Assembly (NCBI RefSeq): GCF_014207565.1
Contig: NZ_JACHGJ010000011.1
Location: 19,957 to 83,956, forward strand
Length of the DNA: 64,000 nt
Direction: 5' to 3'
Source: Spirochaeta isovalerica
GTDB taxonomy: Bacteria > Spirochaetota > Spirochaetia > DSM-2461
In this document: positions 35,314-44,531 of the stretch, one piece after another
Layout: the number at the start of each line of letters is the position of its first letter
Position numbering within the stretch: position 1 is the first letter of the stretch
Made by a program: the position numbers and the translations under genes
The notes under the pieces: model-generated
Databases searched by the model: none
Told to the model about the DNA's origin: nothing
Seen by the model: the letters and a program-made list of their open reading frames with translations, nothing else

Positions 35314-36066
35314 TCATTTATTTTTGAAAAGTCTGTAGACAATCAGGTTTATATGGAACATCAAGTAGGGGAAAATATAAAAAATCCGCCAGGGTTTGAG
35401 AATCGACCTACCCAGTCTCGAGAAAAAACGTTTTGAGACTCTCTTTGAAGGCCTTTTCTTTTTACCTGAAAAGATTTCAAAGCAGTCAGGGCTCCATAGA
35501 GTCAGGCCGGGATTGAATTTATCGCAGTTGCGGTAGAGCCAGTAATTTTTTCCTTTCAGTCCGCTTCCCGCCAGCAGAAGAGAAGGTGAAGATTTTTTAA
35601 TAGCCAGGGTTATATCTTTTTCACTCTCTTTATTGTAGAAACTGCTGCTTCTTCCAACGAGATGAAGACCGGGATAGGAATCCTTAAGGTTTTTTTCCGA
35701 CGTCATAATCGTTTTTCTGTTGGAACCGATGATATATATGGATTTTCCGTTTCTTTCCAGTATGCTCAGAATCTTCAAAACAAGATCATAATTGATATAG
35801 ACTGATGATTCGCGGCCGTAAAGAAATTTTATCCCCCCTGTGATCAGGGATGATGATGGCAATACAAGGGATGCTTTATTCAAAAGAGTTCTGAATTCTC
35901 TGCTGTTCCGAGCTTTAATATAATCGGCAAAGCTTAAAAGAACTATCTGATTGGATTTATCATTCTGCAGTAATTCCAGAATTTTTTCCTCCAGATTCTT
36001 TTCTTCGAGAATATCCAGGGGAACTTTCATAAAGTTGATGCGGCTGTTCAGTCTTTCAGACTCCAT
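35314..36066 (-). CDS. WecG/TagA/CpsF-family glycosyltransferase
   Basis: A 250 aa protein of glycosyltransferase family 26, which adds N-acetylmannosamine(-uronate) or related sugars in enterobacterial common antigen and teichoic acid synthesis. The N-terminal half has the LLSFADYIKARNSREFRTLLNKASLV segment and GGIKFLYGRE; the PSLLLAGSGLKGKNYWLYRN region near 185 matches the family's nucleotide-sugar part. The C-terminus is basic and hydrophobic, suited to membrane association. Acceptor unknown. It overlaps rsmE by 19 bp; GGAG precedes its ATG. Confidence 0.8.
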   Translation of the reverse strand: MESERLNSRINFMKVPLDILEEKNLEEKILELLQNDKSNQIVLLSFADYIKARNSREFRTLLNKASLVLPSSSLITGGIKFLYGRESSVYINYDLVLKILSILERNGKSIYIIGSNRKTIMTSEKNLKDSYPGLHLVGRSSSFYNKESEKDITLAIKKSSPSLLLAGSGLKGKNYWLYRNCDKFNPGLTLWSPDCFEIFSGKKKRPSKRVSKRFFSRLGRSILKPWRIFYIFPYLMFHINLIVYRLFKNK

Positions 36067-36803
36067 TTTTCATTCTCCAGTAATAGAACTTTGACAGCAG
36101 CCGTTGCAAAAAGGGCTGCTGTTTCTGTTCTCAAAATATTGTCTCCCAGGTAAACCGGTTTAAAATCTCTCTCGAAAAGGATCTCCACTTCCCGATCTGA
36201 TAATCCCCCCTCCGGGCCGATCACTATAAAAACCTCATCGGGGGTCTCATTAAGATACTGATGTAGGGAATTGTGGTCAATCCTCTCCTGATGGCAGAAA
36301 AGTCCCAGACTTTTTATTCCTGTATAATCGAATAATCTTTCCATTTTGACTGGCTTACAGATTTCCGGGACTATTTCCGAACCGCTTTGCTGCATAGCTT
36401 CCAGGGCAATCTTCTCCCACCGCTCCCTTTTTTTGTTTCTGTCTTTATCGTTTTCAAAACGGGGAACGGCGTGGTCGCTTTCAACTGGGATGATACGGGA
36501 AACGCCCGATTCAACAGCCTGGCGGATGACAAGATCCATCTTTTTACCTTTCGGCAAACACTGAACAAGTGTTATTTCAGTCAGTTTTCTCCTCGAAGTT
36601 TTATCGGGACTGACATTGAGGCGGCATGAGTCTTCTTCTATTTTGCTGATCACGATATTCCAGTGATTCCCTTGTCTGTCCAGACCGGGAAAAGTATCGC
36701 CTTCTTTTTTTCTGAGAACCCGGCAGAGATAATGAAAGCTTTCACCTGTCAAAGTTAGAGTATCATCTCCGGAAAACTCATTTGGTAAAATAAACTGTCT
36801 CAT
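36048..36803 (-). CDS. rsmE: 16S rRNA m3U1498 methyltransferase RsmE
   Basis: A 251 aa SPOUT methyltransferase acting on U1498 of 16S rRNA. The N-terminal PUA-like part (RQFILPNEFSGDD; FHYLCRVLRKKEGD) is followed by the knotted SPOUT domain with IGPEGGLSDREVE (about 195-207) and LGDNILRTETA (about 220-230). It is embedded in a minus-strand gene run, overlapping the glycosyltransferase gene and 2 bp from yjbQ. Confidence 0.95.
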   Translation of the reverse strand: MRQFILPNEFSGDDTLTLTGESFHYLCRVLRKKEGDTFPGLDRQGNHWNIVISKIEEDSCRLNVSPDKTSRRKLTEITLVQCLPKGKKMDLVIRQAVESGVSRIIPVESDHAVPRFENDKDRNKKRERWEKIALEAMQQSGSEIVPEICKPVKMERLFDYTGIKSLGLFCHQERIDHNSLHQYLNETPDEVFIVIGPEGGLSDREVEILFERDFKPVYLGDNILRTETAALFATAAVKVLLLENEKWSLKD

Positions 36804-36805
36804 AC

Positions 36806-37207
36806 TTATCCGTTTACAGATTTTACTATGAATCTCCGGTTTCTGGGTCCGTCATATTCACAGAAATATATACCCTGCCATGTTCCCAGAGCCAGCCGGC
36901 CGCCAAATACTGGTACGGTAACGGACAAACCGGTTAAAGTCGCTTTTATATGGGCATCGGAATTTCCTTCCAGATGGGTGTAACCCGCTTGATAGGGTAT
37001 CAGTTTGTTGAGCGATCGGATCATATCCTTTTTTACAGCAGGATCGGCATTTTCATTGATGGTAATTCCGGCTGTCGTATGAGGGCAGTAGACGACAGCG
37101 ATTCCTTCTTCAAGTCCGGTGGCGGAAACCGCCGCCTGAACTTGCGGGGAAATATCGATCATGATAGTCCGCTCGGGAGTTTTTATAGGTATTTCACTGT
37201 AGCTCAT
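36806..37207 (-). CDS. yjbQ: YjbQ-family protein (UPF0047)
   Basis: A 133 aa protein of the UPF0047 family with the signature CPHTTAGITINENADP (about 41-56) and the terminal HLEGNSDAHIKATLTG and GRLALGTWQGIYFCEYDGPRNRR motifs. E. coli YjbQ has thiamine-phosphate synthase side activity; the physiological role is uncertain. It overlaps the end of ctpA by four bases (ATGA). Confidence 0.93.
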   Translation of the reverse strand: MSYSEIPIKTPERTIMIDISPQVQAAVSATGLEEGIAVVYCPHTTAGITINENADPAVKKDMIRSLNKLIPYQAGYTHLEGNSDAHIKATLTGLSVTVPVFGGRLALGTWQGIYFCEYDGPRNRRFIVKSVNG

Positions 37208-38622
37208 AACTTTTCTTTCAGCAGTTCCACGGCCTTCTGGAGAGATTCATCGTACTCCATATCGAAAACCGGAGGATTGTCCGACATGCGGTTCACTTCC
37301 GAATTGATCAGTCTCCGGATCGTCGTATCGGAGAGAATGATATTATCATTTCTCAATTCTTTGATGAAACTGGCGATTGTTCTGTCGTTGACTTCACTAT
37401 CCTGTACGAACTCTCTTATCGTGTTCTTTTCAAGGAGTCTGGAGTAGGATTCCAGTTCTTCGTCAGTGAATTCGGGTAGCTCTACAGGCACATCGGGATC
37501 GATTCCGGTTTTATCTATGCTGATTCCTGAAGGTGTATAATAACGGGCCATAGTGAGTTTTATGGCGCTTTCTCCCAGGCCGACCATGGTCTGCACCGAC
37601 CCTTTTCCGTAACTTGTCTGACCTACGACAACAGCTCTGTTTCTATCTTTCAGTGCTCCGGTCAGGATTTCTGAAGCCGAAGCGGAACCGTTATCGATAA
37701 TAACAACTATGGGGATATCTTCATCGACAAGAGTTCCTCTTTTTGCAGTAAAAACCTCATTTTCGTCTTCTATACGTGATTTAGTGCTGACAATTGTGCC
37801 GTTGTCGAAAAAATAATCAGCAATTTCCACAACTGACGAGAGAAGACCCCCGGGATTCCCGCGAAGATCAATAATAAGCCCTTCATAGCGGTTCCGTTTA
37901 AAGGTTTTTATGGCATCTTCAATGCGCTTCGCCGTGTAGGGAGTGAACTGGATGATTCTCATATAGGCGATTTCGTCATCGATCATATCCTCTTTGACGG
38001 TGGGTATTTCTATGTTGTCTCTGACAAGTGTCACATCGAAAGTGATGCTTTCTCCTCTGAGGATTGTCACATCAACAGGTGTGCCGGGAGTGCCTCTGAG
38101 CAGATCGGAGACTTCACTTGTTGTCAGATCTTTGGCCGATTCACCATCAATTTTATAAATGTAGTCACCCGAGTGAATGCCTGCTCTGAATGCCGGCGTT
38201 CCTTCTATCGGCGAGACAACTTCTACATAGGGCTTTCGGCCATAGGGATTATCCTCATCAAAGATGAGGGATTTGGAAATGTACAAACCGACACCGCCGA
38301 ATTTCCCCTGGGTCGTATCGGTCAGGTTCTGAACCGCCAGTTCGTCGAGATAAACCGAATAGGGATCATCAAGACTTTCAAAAAGTCCGTTCATGGCTCC
38401 TTTGAACAGGTCTTCCGGCGGAACTTCCTCCACATAATTATTTAAAATGTAATAATAGGCGTTTTTGAGAAGATTCATGTACTTCTCAACTTCCCGGTTG
38501 TATGTGAAACTGTTCTGTGCTGCAACGGAGGGCGCCCTGAAGGCGAAAAGGAGTATAACGACAGCGACAAGCAATGTCGATGTGACCCCCGCCCAGATTA
38601 ATCTTTCTCTCTTTCTTTTCAT
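37204..38622 (-). CDS. ctpA: Carboxyl-terminal processing protease (S41)
   Basis: A 472 aa periplasmic serine protease with an N-terminal membrane anchor or signal (about 9-29, ending VAAQ), a PDZ domain (about 105-190) and the tail-specific protease core with catalytic Ser315 in GSASASE and Lys340 in SYGKGSVQ. It trims or degrades proteins by their C-termini. AGAGGA precedes the ATG. It is the first gene of the minus-strand run and is divergent from the MinD-like gene. Confidence 0.94.
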   Translation of the reverse strand: MKRKRERLIWAGVTSTLLVAVVILLFAFRAPSVAAQNSFTYNREVEKYMNLLKNAYYYILNNYVEEVPPEDLFKGAMNGLFESLDDPYSVYLDELAVQNLTDTTQGKFGGVGLYISKSLIFDEDNPYGRKPYVEVVSPIEGTPAFRAGIHSGDYIYKIDGESAKDLTTSEVSDLLRGTPGTPVDVTILRGESITFDVTLVRDNIEIPTVKEDMIDDEIAYMRIIQFTPYTAKRIEDAIKTFKRNRYEGLIIDLRGNPGGLLSSVVEIADYFFDNGTIVSTKSRIEDENEVFTAKRGTLVDEDIPIVVIIDNGSASASEILTGALKDRNRAVVVGQTSYGKGSVQTMVGLGESAIKLTMARYYTPSGISIDKTGIDPDVPVELPEFTDEELESYSRLLEKNTIREFVQDSEVNDRTIASFIKELRNDNIILSDTTIRRLINSEVNRMSDNPPVFDMEYDESLQKAVELLKEKL

Positions 38623-38721
38623 AACAATCCTCTAAGGCCTTACTTGACCGGTTTATACTAACAAACTTAAAATTACTCTGTGTACATTATAATATAATAA
38701 CAGAAAAAGAAAGGAGACCAG

Positions 38722-39858
38722 ATGCAGATTCTGTCCATAGCCAGCGGAAAAGGGGGCGTGGGAAAATCCTTAGTCGCCGCGAATCTCTCCATCGCCCTGG
38801 CCAAAGCCGGTAAAAAAGTCGTTCTCGCCGATCTGGATCTGGGAGGATCCAATCTCCATCTCATTCTGGGAAACCGCATTCCCGAAAAAGGGATAGGGAC
38901 TCTTCTCAACAAACCTTTCACCACTATCGACGAGATTATTTACGAAACGGATTACAAAAACCTCCTCTTCATTCCCGGTGAAGCCGAACTTCCCGGAGCT
39001 GCCAATATCAGCGCGACCCAGAAAAAAAAGCTGATCAGAAAGCTTCTTACTCTCGATGCGGATTATCTAATCGCCGACCTGGGGGCCGGAACCAGCTTCA
39101 ATACGATGGATATGTTTCTGCTTTCGGGGCAGGGACTGATTGTTACCACCCCGACTCTGACAGCGACGCTCAATGCCTACCTGTTTCTGAAAAATGCCGT
39201 TTTCAGAATCATGAGCGCCTCCTTTCCCAGGAAATCTCCGGCCTTTCAATATCTGGAGTCTCTGAGGAAAGACGGCGAGTCGCTTCAGAAGGTCTTTATT
39301 CCCCGGCTGGTGGAAAACATAAAGAAAATCGATCCGGAAAGCCACGCTTTATACGAAGAGAGGATAAAGAGCCTCCAGCCGAGACTGATTCTCAATATGC
39401 TCGAAGATCCTAAAGACGCGAATAAAGCAGGTAAGCTCCGCCATTCCTGCCGGGAGTACCTGGGAATCAACCTCGATCATCTCGGCGTGATGTACCGGGA
39501 CGAGCTGCAGACGGTAGCTCTTAATTCTCGGTTGCCGATTGTGTCCTATAAGCCCCAGTCGGTTCTGTCACAGGCTATTTTCCGCATTGCCGACAAAATC
39601 CTGGAACAGGAAAACGATCTGGCGCCCCGGCCGCTGACATTTGATGAGAGTGAGACGTCTTTCCAGATAGCCGAGCTGGAAGCGGAGACTGACTTCAACT
39701 CCAAGATGCAGTCACTGGAAGAGCTCCTCGACTGCGGCGCTCTGACTCAGGGAGATTTGATTGATACGATAAAAAGCCAGCAGTTCGAACTGAATATGCT
39801 GAGAAGAGAGAACCGGTTTTTGAAAAACCAGTTTGTAAAAAACAATAAAAGAAAGTAA
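38722..39858 (+). CDS. MinD/ParA-like P-loop ATPase
   Basis: A 378 aa ATPase with the deviant Walker A GKGGVGKS (9-16), switch I DLDLGGSNLH (about 38-47) and switch II DLGAGTSFNT (about 120-129). It lacks the C-terminal amphipathic helix of MinD; instead it has an insertion around 165-230 and a charged C-terminal coiled coil (about 310-378). It is closest in type to the FlhG/MRP-like group, but I cannot assign a partner. It heads an operon with lgt and envelope genes, which suggests a surface or polar role (inference). GGAG precedes the ATG; overlapping TATAAT boxes lie at 38688-38698. Confidence 0.85.
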   Translation: MQILSIASGKGGVGKSLVAANLSIALAKAGKKVVLADLDLGGSNLHLILGNRIPEKGIGTLLNKPFTTIDEIIYETDYKNLLFIPGEAELPGAANISATQKKKLIRKLLTLDADYLIADLGAGTSFNTMDMFLLSGQGLIVTTPTLTATLNAYLFLKNAVFRIMSASFPRKSPAFQYLESLRKDGESLQKVFIPRLVENIKKIDPESHALYEERIKSLQPRLILNMLEDPKDANKAGKLRHSCREYLGINLDHLGVMYRDELQTVALNSRLPIVSYKPQSVLSQAIFRIADKILEQENDLAPRPLTFDESETSFQIAELEAETDFNSKMQSLEELLDCGALTQGDLIDTIKSQQFELNMLRRENRFLKNQFVKNNKRK

Positions 39859-39874
39859 CTAATAAGGAAAAACA

Positions 39875-40882
39875 ATGCTCTATATTTCTTTTCCCACCTG
39901 GCTGAAGCCGGAAATCATACCGGGGCTTCCCGTGCGATGGTACGGCCTGATGTATTTAATCGCTTTTGCCATCGCCTTCTACCTGTTCAAATATCAGGTA
40001 AAAGAGAAAAAAATCGATGTTCCCGAAGATGATGTCGTGAATTTTATTTTCTGGACCATAATCGGCCTGATTATCGGGGCGAGAATTTTCGCCGCCCTCG
40101 TTTACGACACGACGGGAATTTACAGGTCAAAGCCCTGGTTGATTTTCTGGCCATTCTATAACGGTCAGTTTGTCGGTCTTCAGGGGATGTCCTATCATGG
40201 GGGCGTCATAGGCGGAGTTGTCGGCGCCGTTATCTACACAAAAGTTAAAAAGTACAACACGCTTCTGTGGGGCGATATGCTCACCGCCGCCATACCCCTG
40301 GGCTACACATTCGGGCGTCTGGGCAATTTTATCAACGGGGAACTTTACGGGCGAGTCACTACATCTCCCTTGGGAATTGTTTTCCCTCATGCCCAGCGCT
40401 TTTCGACGTCTCTGGACTGGGTCCGTGACACGGCCGCCAGGATCGGTATGGATATAAGCGGCATGAATGTCGTCAATCTTCCCCGTCATCCCTCTCAGTT
40501 GTATGAAGCGCTTTTCGAAGGAATTATCCTCTGGGCGATACTGTGGTTTATTGTAAGAAAGAGGAAGCCCTTTAACGGATTTGTTATAAGCGCCTATATG
40601 ATCGGATACGGCGTTTTCCGGTTTTTTATCGAATATATGAGAGAGCCCGATGCGGGAATGGATTTCCCCCTTCAGTGGGGCGCATCGGAAGCTCCCAACT
40701 ATCTGCTCACCTCATTTTTCAACTTCTCGACCGGTCAGATTCTCTGTTTCATCATGATTCTTTCCGGAACGGGTATGAATCTCTTTCTCTATTTCAGAAA
40801 GAAAAACAGTGAGAAAATCGTGGAAAAGCCGATAAATAAAGGTAAGAACGACATGAGGAAATTGAAAAAAAAGATAAAATGA
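39875..40882 (+). CDS. lgt: Prolipoprotein diacylglyceryl transferase
   Basis: A 335 aa inner-membrane enzyme that transfers diacylglycerol from phosphatidylglycerol to the lipobox Cys of prolipoproteins. It has about seven membrane segments, the MSYHGGVIGG motif (about 107) with the catalytic His, the signature GRLGNFINGELYG (about 148-160) and HPSQLYEA (about 207). The C-terminal tail of about 30 residues is strongly basic. The stop overlaps the next start (ATGA). Confidence 0.96.
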   Translation: MLYISFPTWLKPEIIPGLPVRWYGLMYLIAFAIAFYLFKYQVKEKKIDVPEDDVVNFIFWTIIGLIIGARIFAALVYDTTGIYRSKPWLIFWPFYNGQFVGLQGMSYHGGVIGGVVGAVIYTKVKKYNTLLWGDMLTAAIPLGYTFGRLGNFINGELYGRVTTSPLGIVFPHAQRFSTSLDWVRDTAARIGMDISGMNVVNLPRHPSQLYEALFEGIILWAILWFIVRKRKPFNGFVISAYMIGYGVFRFFIEYMREPDAGMDFPLQWGASEAPNYLLTSFFNFSTGQILCFIMILSGTGMNLFLYFRKKNSEKIVEKPINKGKNDMRKLKKKIK

Positions 40883-42024
40883 TCAGAATTAAAGCAATAA
40901 TGCTGCTGGTTGTATTCATAACTCTTCCTCTTTTCGGGGAAGAGTTTTTTATTGAAGAATACAATTACACAGTTTACATTCCCGAAGGCTGGAACACTTT
41001 TGACCGGACCAGCCTCTCAGAACTTTCATTCGTTTCCGATGACCAGACGGTCATTTTTCAGACGACAGTATACGACGGGGCGAAATTCGGCTCATCTCTG
41101 GAAATGTATGAGGCTCTTACAGTAGATTTTCGTGGAGAAAGCGATGGCGAAAGATTCCGTTATAACGGAGATGATGCCTATCTGGCGGATATCACTTTTT
41201 CACAGGGAGACGGCGAGCTGAGGGGATGGTTTCTCTTCATTAATAGAGATGACAGAGACTATTACCTTTTATCATTCAGCGGGTTGGATTTCTATGAGGA
41301 GAAGCTCCCTTTTATTCTATCTACACTCGACAGTTTCAGGATTGAAAGCGAAAACTCCCTGTATAAGCCGGGAGCTATCAGTCAATTCTATTATCCCTTT
41401 CCCGGAAAAGGCGATGTCATGGCCCAGATGGTGCTCAATGGATCCATCGTCAGTTTTCAGACCGATCTGAATGAATTCGATGCCTCCCAGGCGGTTATTG
41501 AAAGAGAAGCTCAGCTGATGAAATATTATCAGGATCTGGGTGACAAACCTCTGTTCGAGGAAGCCTGGAAACGCTATTACAATATAATATACAGAGATAA
41601 TTACAGCCGTTTTGACTCTCTGGGACAGACTCTGCAGAGTGTTTTGTCCGGCAACAGTGACCGGGAAAAAGCTGTTATTCTCCTCAACTGGATACAGAAT
41701 TTCAAATATACCAGCTCGGATACTTTTTCTGACCTCCTGTCTCCTATAAGCACGGTCTCCAATGAAGAGGGGGACTGCGATGCCCGGGGGCTTTCCTATT
41801 CCATTATGCTGGGACACCTGGGAATCGATTCCATACTCCTCGTTTCGTGGCAGTACAAGCACTCAATCAGTGCGGTGAATGTCCCCGGAGATGGAGCCAG
41901 GTATCCTCTCGGCGATGTCAGTTACTTGGTCGGAGAAACCACGGAAGTGGTCGATCTGGGAATGATACCCCAATCCATGGCTGACGGTGAAAAGTGGATT
42001 CCCGTTGTTTTTACAGGGGATTAA
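40879..42024 (+). CDS. Secreted protein with a transglutaminase-like domain
   Basis: A 381 aa protein with a signal peptide (about 4-20, cleavage near FGEE). The first part (20-160) is beta-rich. The C-terminal part has a transglutaminase-like Cys-His-Asp arrangement: EGDCDARGLSYSIMLGHLGI, then WQYKHSISAVN and YPLGDVSY. Such domains are proteases or amidases, sometimes inactive. It overlaps lgt by four bases and is followed 45 bp later by the K+ channel gene. A role in envelope processing is inferred. Confidence 0.7.
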   Translation: MIRIKAIMLLVVFITLPLFGEEFFIEEYNYTVYIPEGWNTFDRTSLSELSFVSDDQTVIFQTTVYDGAKFGSSLEMYEALTVDFRGESDGERFRYNGDDAYLADITFSQGDGELRGWFLFINRDDRDYYLLSFSGLDFYEEKLPFILSTLDSFRIESENSLYKPGAISQFYYPFPGKGDVMAQMVLNGSIVSFQTDLNEFDASQAVIEREAQLMKYYQDLGDKPLFEEAWKRYYNIIYRDNYSRFDSLGQTLQSVLSGNSDREKAVILLNWIQNFKYTSSDTFSDLLSPISTVSNEEGDCDARGLSYSIMLGHLGIDSILLVSWQYKHSISAVNVPGDGARYPLGDVSYLVGETTEVVDLGMIPQSMADGEKWIPVVFTGD

Positions 42025-42069
42025 AGCTTAAACTTAATACGAACAAATACCGAATTTTTATAAGGAAAT

Positions 42070-43236
42070 ATGAAAAAACAGAACCGGCTCACAAACCTGG
42101 TAAAAAACACCCCATATCTCAAACCGACTTTGGCATTTATGCTGATTTTTATTTTAGCTGGAGCTTTGGTCGTCTGGACCGAAAGCGACAGCAATGATCA
42201 GTTTGTTGATTTTATCGACGGTCTCTGGTGGGCGATCATTACATTCAGCACGACGGGCTACGGGGATAAATACCCCATAACTCTGGGCGGGCGGATCGTT
42301 GCGGTCATCACGATTTTTCTGGGTGTGGCGGGAATGAGCTTCCTTTCCGGTGTGTTCGCTTCTGTTTTTGTCGATAGAAATTCCAGAGCGAGGAGGGGTC
42401 TCGTGGATTATCCGAAAATGAAAGATCATCTTGTAATATGCGGTTGGACCGAAGAGATAAAGGAGATCCTTCTCGATATCGTCGGTTTTGCCAACAGTTT
42501 CGTTTCCGAAGAGATTATAATCATCTCAAATATACCCAGCGAAAGAATTGAAACTCTCAAGGAAAGCCGGGAACTGGCTGATCTGAAGTTTGTCAGGGGA
42601 GATTATTTTTCCGATTCCGCCCTTAAAAGAGCCAATGTCCAGTCGGCTAGAAAAGTTCTGATTCTATCGGATACTTTTGAAAGTCACGCCGATGCGGAAG
42701 CCGATTCCAAAACGATCATGACAGTTATGTCGATCAGAACCCTTTCCCGGGAAGTTTATATATGTGCGGAAATGATAAACCGTAAATATGAAAGCAACCT
42801 CAAACAGGCCATGTGCGACGAAATCCTCTTTAAAAGAGAGGTCTCTCAGAAAGTGCTTTCCTATACTTCTGTAGAAAACGGAATGGGGCATATCCTCTAT
42901 GATCTTTTGTCCCAGAGAGAGCATGGATCAAGATTGAGAACCATAGATATCGATGAACGTTACATAGACGGTCCTTTTCACGATTACAAAGTCGGGGAGG
43001 CCGAATCTCCTTTTATCATACTCGGGCTTCTGGAAAATACAGGATCACCAAACAAGATGAAAATGGAAGCTCTTAGAGCGGCACAGAAAACCTCCAATAT
43101 GTCTCTGCTGGTGGACAATCTGCAAAGCGTAAAGGATCTGGAAGTTAACAAGCCCCTTTTTGTTCCTCCCAACGATTATGTCATTAAGAGACATACTCAG
43201 GCCATCGTTCTGGAGAAAATCTATGAAGCAAAATGA
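42070..43236 (+). CDS. Two-TM potassium channel with RCK (TrkA-N) domain
   Basis: A 388 aa protein with two membrane segments around a pore loop carrying the K+ selectivity filter TTGYGD (about 63-68), then a cytoplasmic RCK domain (about 120-240; HLVICGWTEEIKEIL) and a TrkA-C-like part. The nucleotide-binding glycine pattern is weak (CGWTEE), so the ligand may differ from NAD or ATP. AAGGA lies four bases before the ATG. The last 14 bp overlap the cyclic-nucleotide-binding gene, suggesting matched synthesis of the two proteins. Confidence 0.9.
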   Translation: MKKQNRLTNLVKNTPYLKPTLAFMLIFILAGALVVWTESDSNDQFVDFIDGLWWAIITFSTTGYGDKYPITLGGRIVAVITIFLGVAGMSFLSGVFASVFVDRNSRARRGLVDYPKMKDHLVICGWTEEIKEILLDIVGFANSFVSEEIIIISNIPSERIETLKESRELADLKFVRGDYFSDSALKRANVQSARKVLILSDTFESHADAEADSKTIMTVMSIRTLSREVYICAEMINRKYESNLKQAMCDEILFKREVSQKVLSYTSVENGMGHILYDLLSQREHGSRLRTIDIDERYIDGPFHDYKVGEAESPFIILGLLENTGSPNKMKMEALRAAQKTSNMSLLVDNLQSVKDLEVNKPLFVPPNDYVIKRHTQAIVLEKIYEAK

Positions 43237-43717
43237 GATAATTGATAAACTTAAGAAGATTCCCCTTTTTGCAGAGATCTGCGAAAACGATGAATATATG
43301 AATGAAGTGAGCCGCATCTGCACTATCCGGAAATTCAGGAAAGATGAGAAAATCATAGTTGAAGGCGATATCGGCTCTGAGATGTTCATTGTCTATGATG
43401 GAGCTGTTGAAATCATTAAAAGATCCCGGGCGGGAGACGACTTTACAGTTGTCAAACTCAAAGCGGAATACAATGTTTTTTTCGGGGAAATGGCCCTGAT
43501 TGATGATGATAAACGATCTGCTACTGTTCTGGCCCTGGAGGATTCGATCTTTATTGTAATCGATAAAGATGATTTTGAAAAACTCGGCAACAGAAAACCG
43601 GAAATAGGTTTGCCCATTACCAGAGTCATTCTCAAGACTCTGGCATCCCGTTTGAGAAAGACAAATGAAGATGTTCTGACTCTTTTTGATGCCCTTGTTA
43701 ATGAAATTAAGAACTGA
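43223..43717 (+). CDS. Cyclic nucleotide-binding domain protein
   Basis: A 164 aa stand-alone cNMP-binding (CRP-like) domain with the phosphate-binding cassette FFGEMALIDDDKRSATV (about 92-108), including the conserved Glu and Arg. No DNA-binding domain, kinase or membrane segment is attached. The ATG at 43223 has GGAG seven bases upstream and lies inside the channel gene. The overlap suggests it is a regulatory subunit for the channel, like the covalently attached domains of CNG or MloK1 channels, but split into its own polypeptide (inference). Confidence 0.85.
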   Translation: MKQNEIIDKLKKIPLFAEICENDEYMNEVSRICTIRKFRKDEKIIVEGDIGSEMFIVYDGAVEIIKRSRAGDDFTVVKLKAEYNVFFGEMALIDDDKRSATVLALEDSIFIVIDKDDFEKLGNRKPEIGLPITRVILKTLASRLRKTNEDVLTLFDALVNEIKN

Positions 43718-43911
43718 TTTTCCTGAAAATGGTAGTCATTTGAGAATTTGTATGTATGAAAAAGAATACAGTAAACTATGTGCCAGGCGTGATATATTTC
43801 AGATGAAATGTTAATTCTATATATAATAAGAAAATATATGTTTTTATGTATAGATACATTGTTGGTATGGAAATTGCATTATTAAAACTGTTAATAAAAA
43901 ATTGGAGCTTG

Positions 43912-44526
43912 ATGATGTTTAATAATGTGAGCGTGACTGTTGCAGCTAATCCGGCTGGTTCGCTGGAAAAAGAATTTGTAAGAAAATCCATTCATTTGCT
44001 TATTGCATCCATTCCGGTTCTGGCTTCTATTAATATATCCATTACAATCGGACTGCTTACGGCTGGTACGCTGATTTACAGTTATGCTGAGACCTTGCGA
44101 TGCTCCGGTTCCAATGTCTTTCTTATATCCAATATTACAGTAATGGCAGCAAGAGAAAGAGACAATAATAGATTTGTTCTCGGTCCCGTCACCCTCGGTC
44201 TCGGAGCTTTGCTCACCCTGCTGCTCTATCCCAATCCCGCTGCGACAATTGGTATCTATGCTCTGGCTTTCGGAGATGGTTTGTCCAGTGTTTTCGGGAA
44301 GTTGTTCGGCAGAGTTAGAATACCTGGCCTCGGAGGAAAAACCGTTGCTGGTTCTCTGACTTGCTTTCTCGCCGTGTTTCTTGCGACCACAGCTGTCTCC
44401 GGCCTTGTTTTCGAGTCTGTTCTGATAGCCCTGGCCGCCACCGCCATCGAAGCAATCCCCTTGAAGGATTTCGATAACCTTGTCATTCCTGTCGGAACGG
44501 CAGCCATTGCCCAACTGATTTTATAA
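43912..44526 (+). CDS. SEC59/DGK1/VTE5-type membrane kinase or cytidylyltransferase-like protein
   Basis: A 204 aa integral membrane protein with about six hydrophobic segments and family motifs EFVRKSIHLLIA (about 20), GLLTAGTLIYSYAET, and YALAFGDGLSSVFGKLFG-RxxIPGLGGKTVAGS (about 121-150). The family includes dolichol and phytol kinases and yeast CTP-dependent diacylglycerol kinase, so a lipid-alcohol or diacylglycerol kinase is likely. Two ATGs (43912, 43915) follow GGAG; either may be used. It converges on the next gene with a 5-bp gap. Confidence 0.75.
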   Translation: MMFNNVSVTVAANPAGSLEKEFVRKSIHLLIASIPVLASINISITIGLLTAGTLIYSYAETLRCSGSNVFLISNITVMAARERDNNRFVLGPVTLGLGALLTLLLYPNPAATIGIYALAFGDGLSSVFGKLFGRVRIPGLGGKTVAGSLTCFLAVFLATTAVSGLVFESVLIALAATAIEAIPLKDFDNLVIPVGTAAIAQLIL

Positions 44527-44531
44527 AGAAA

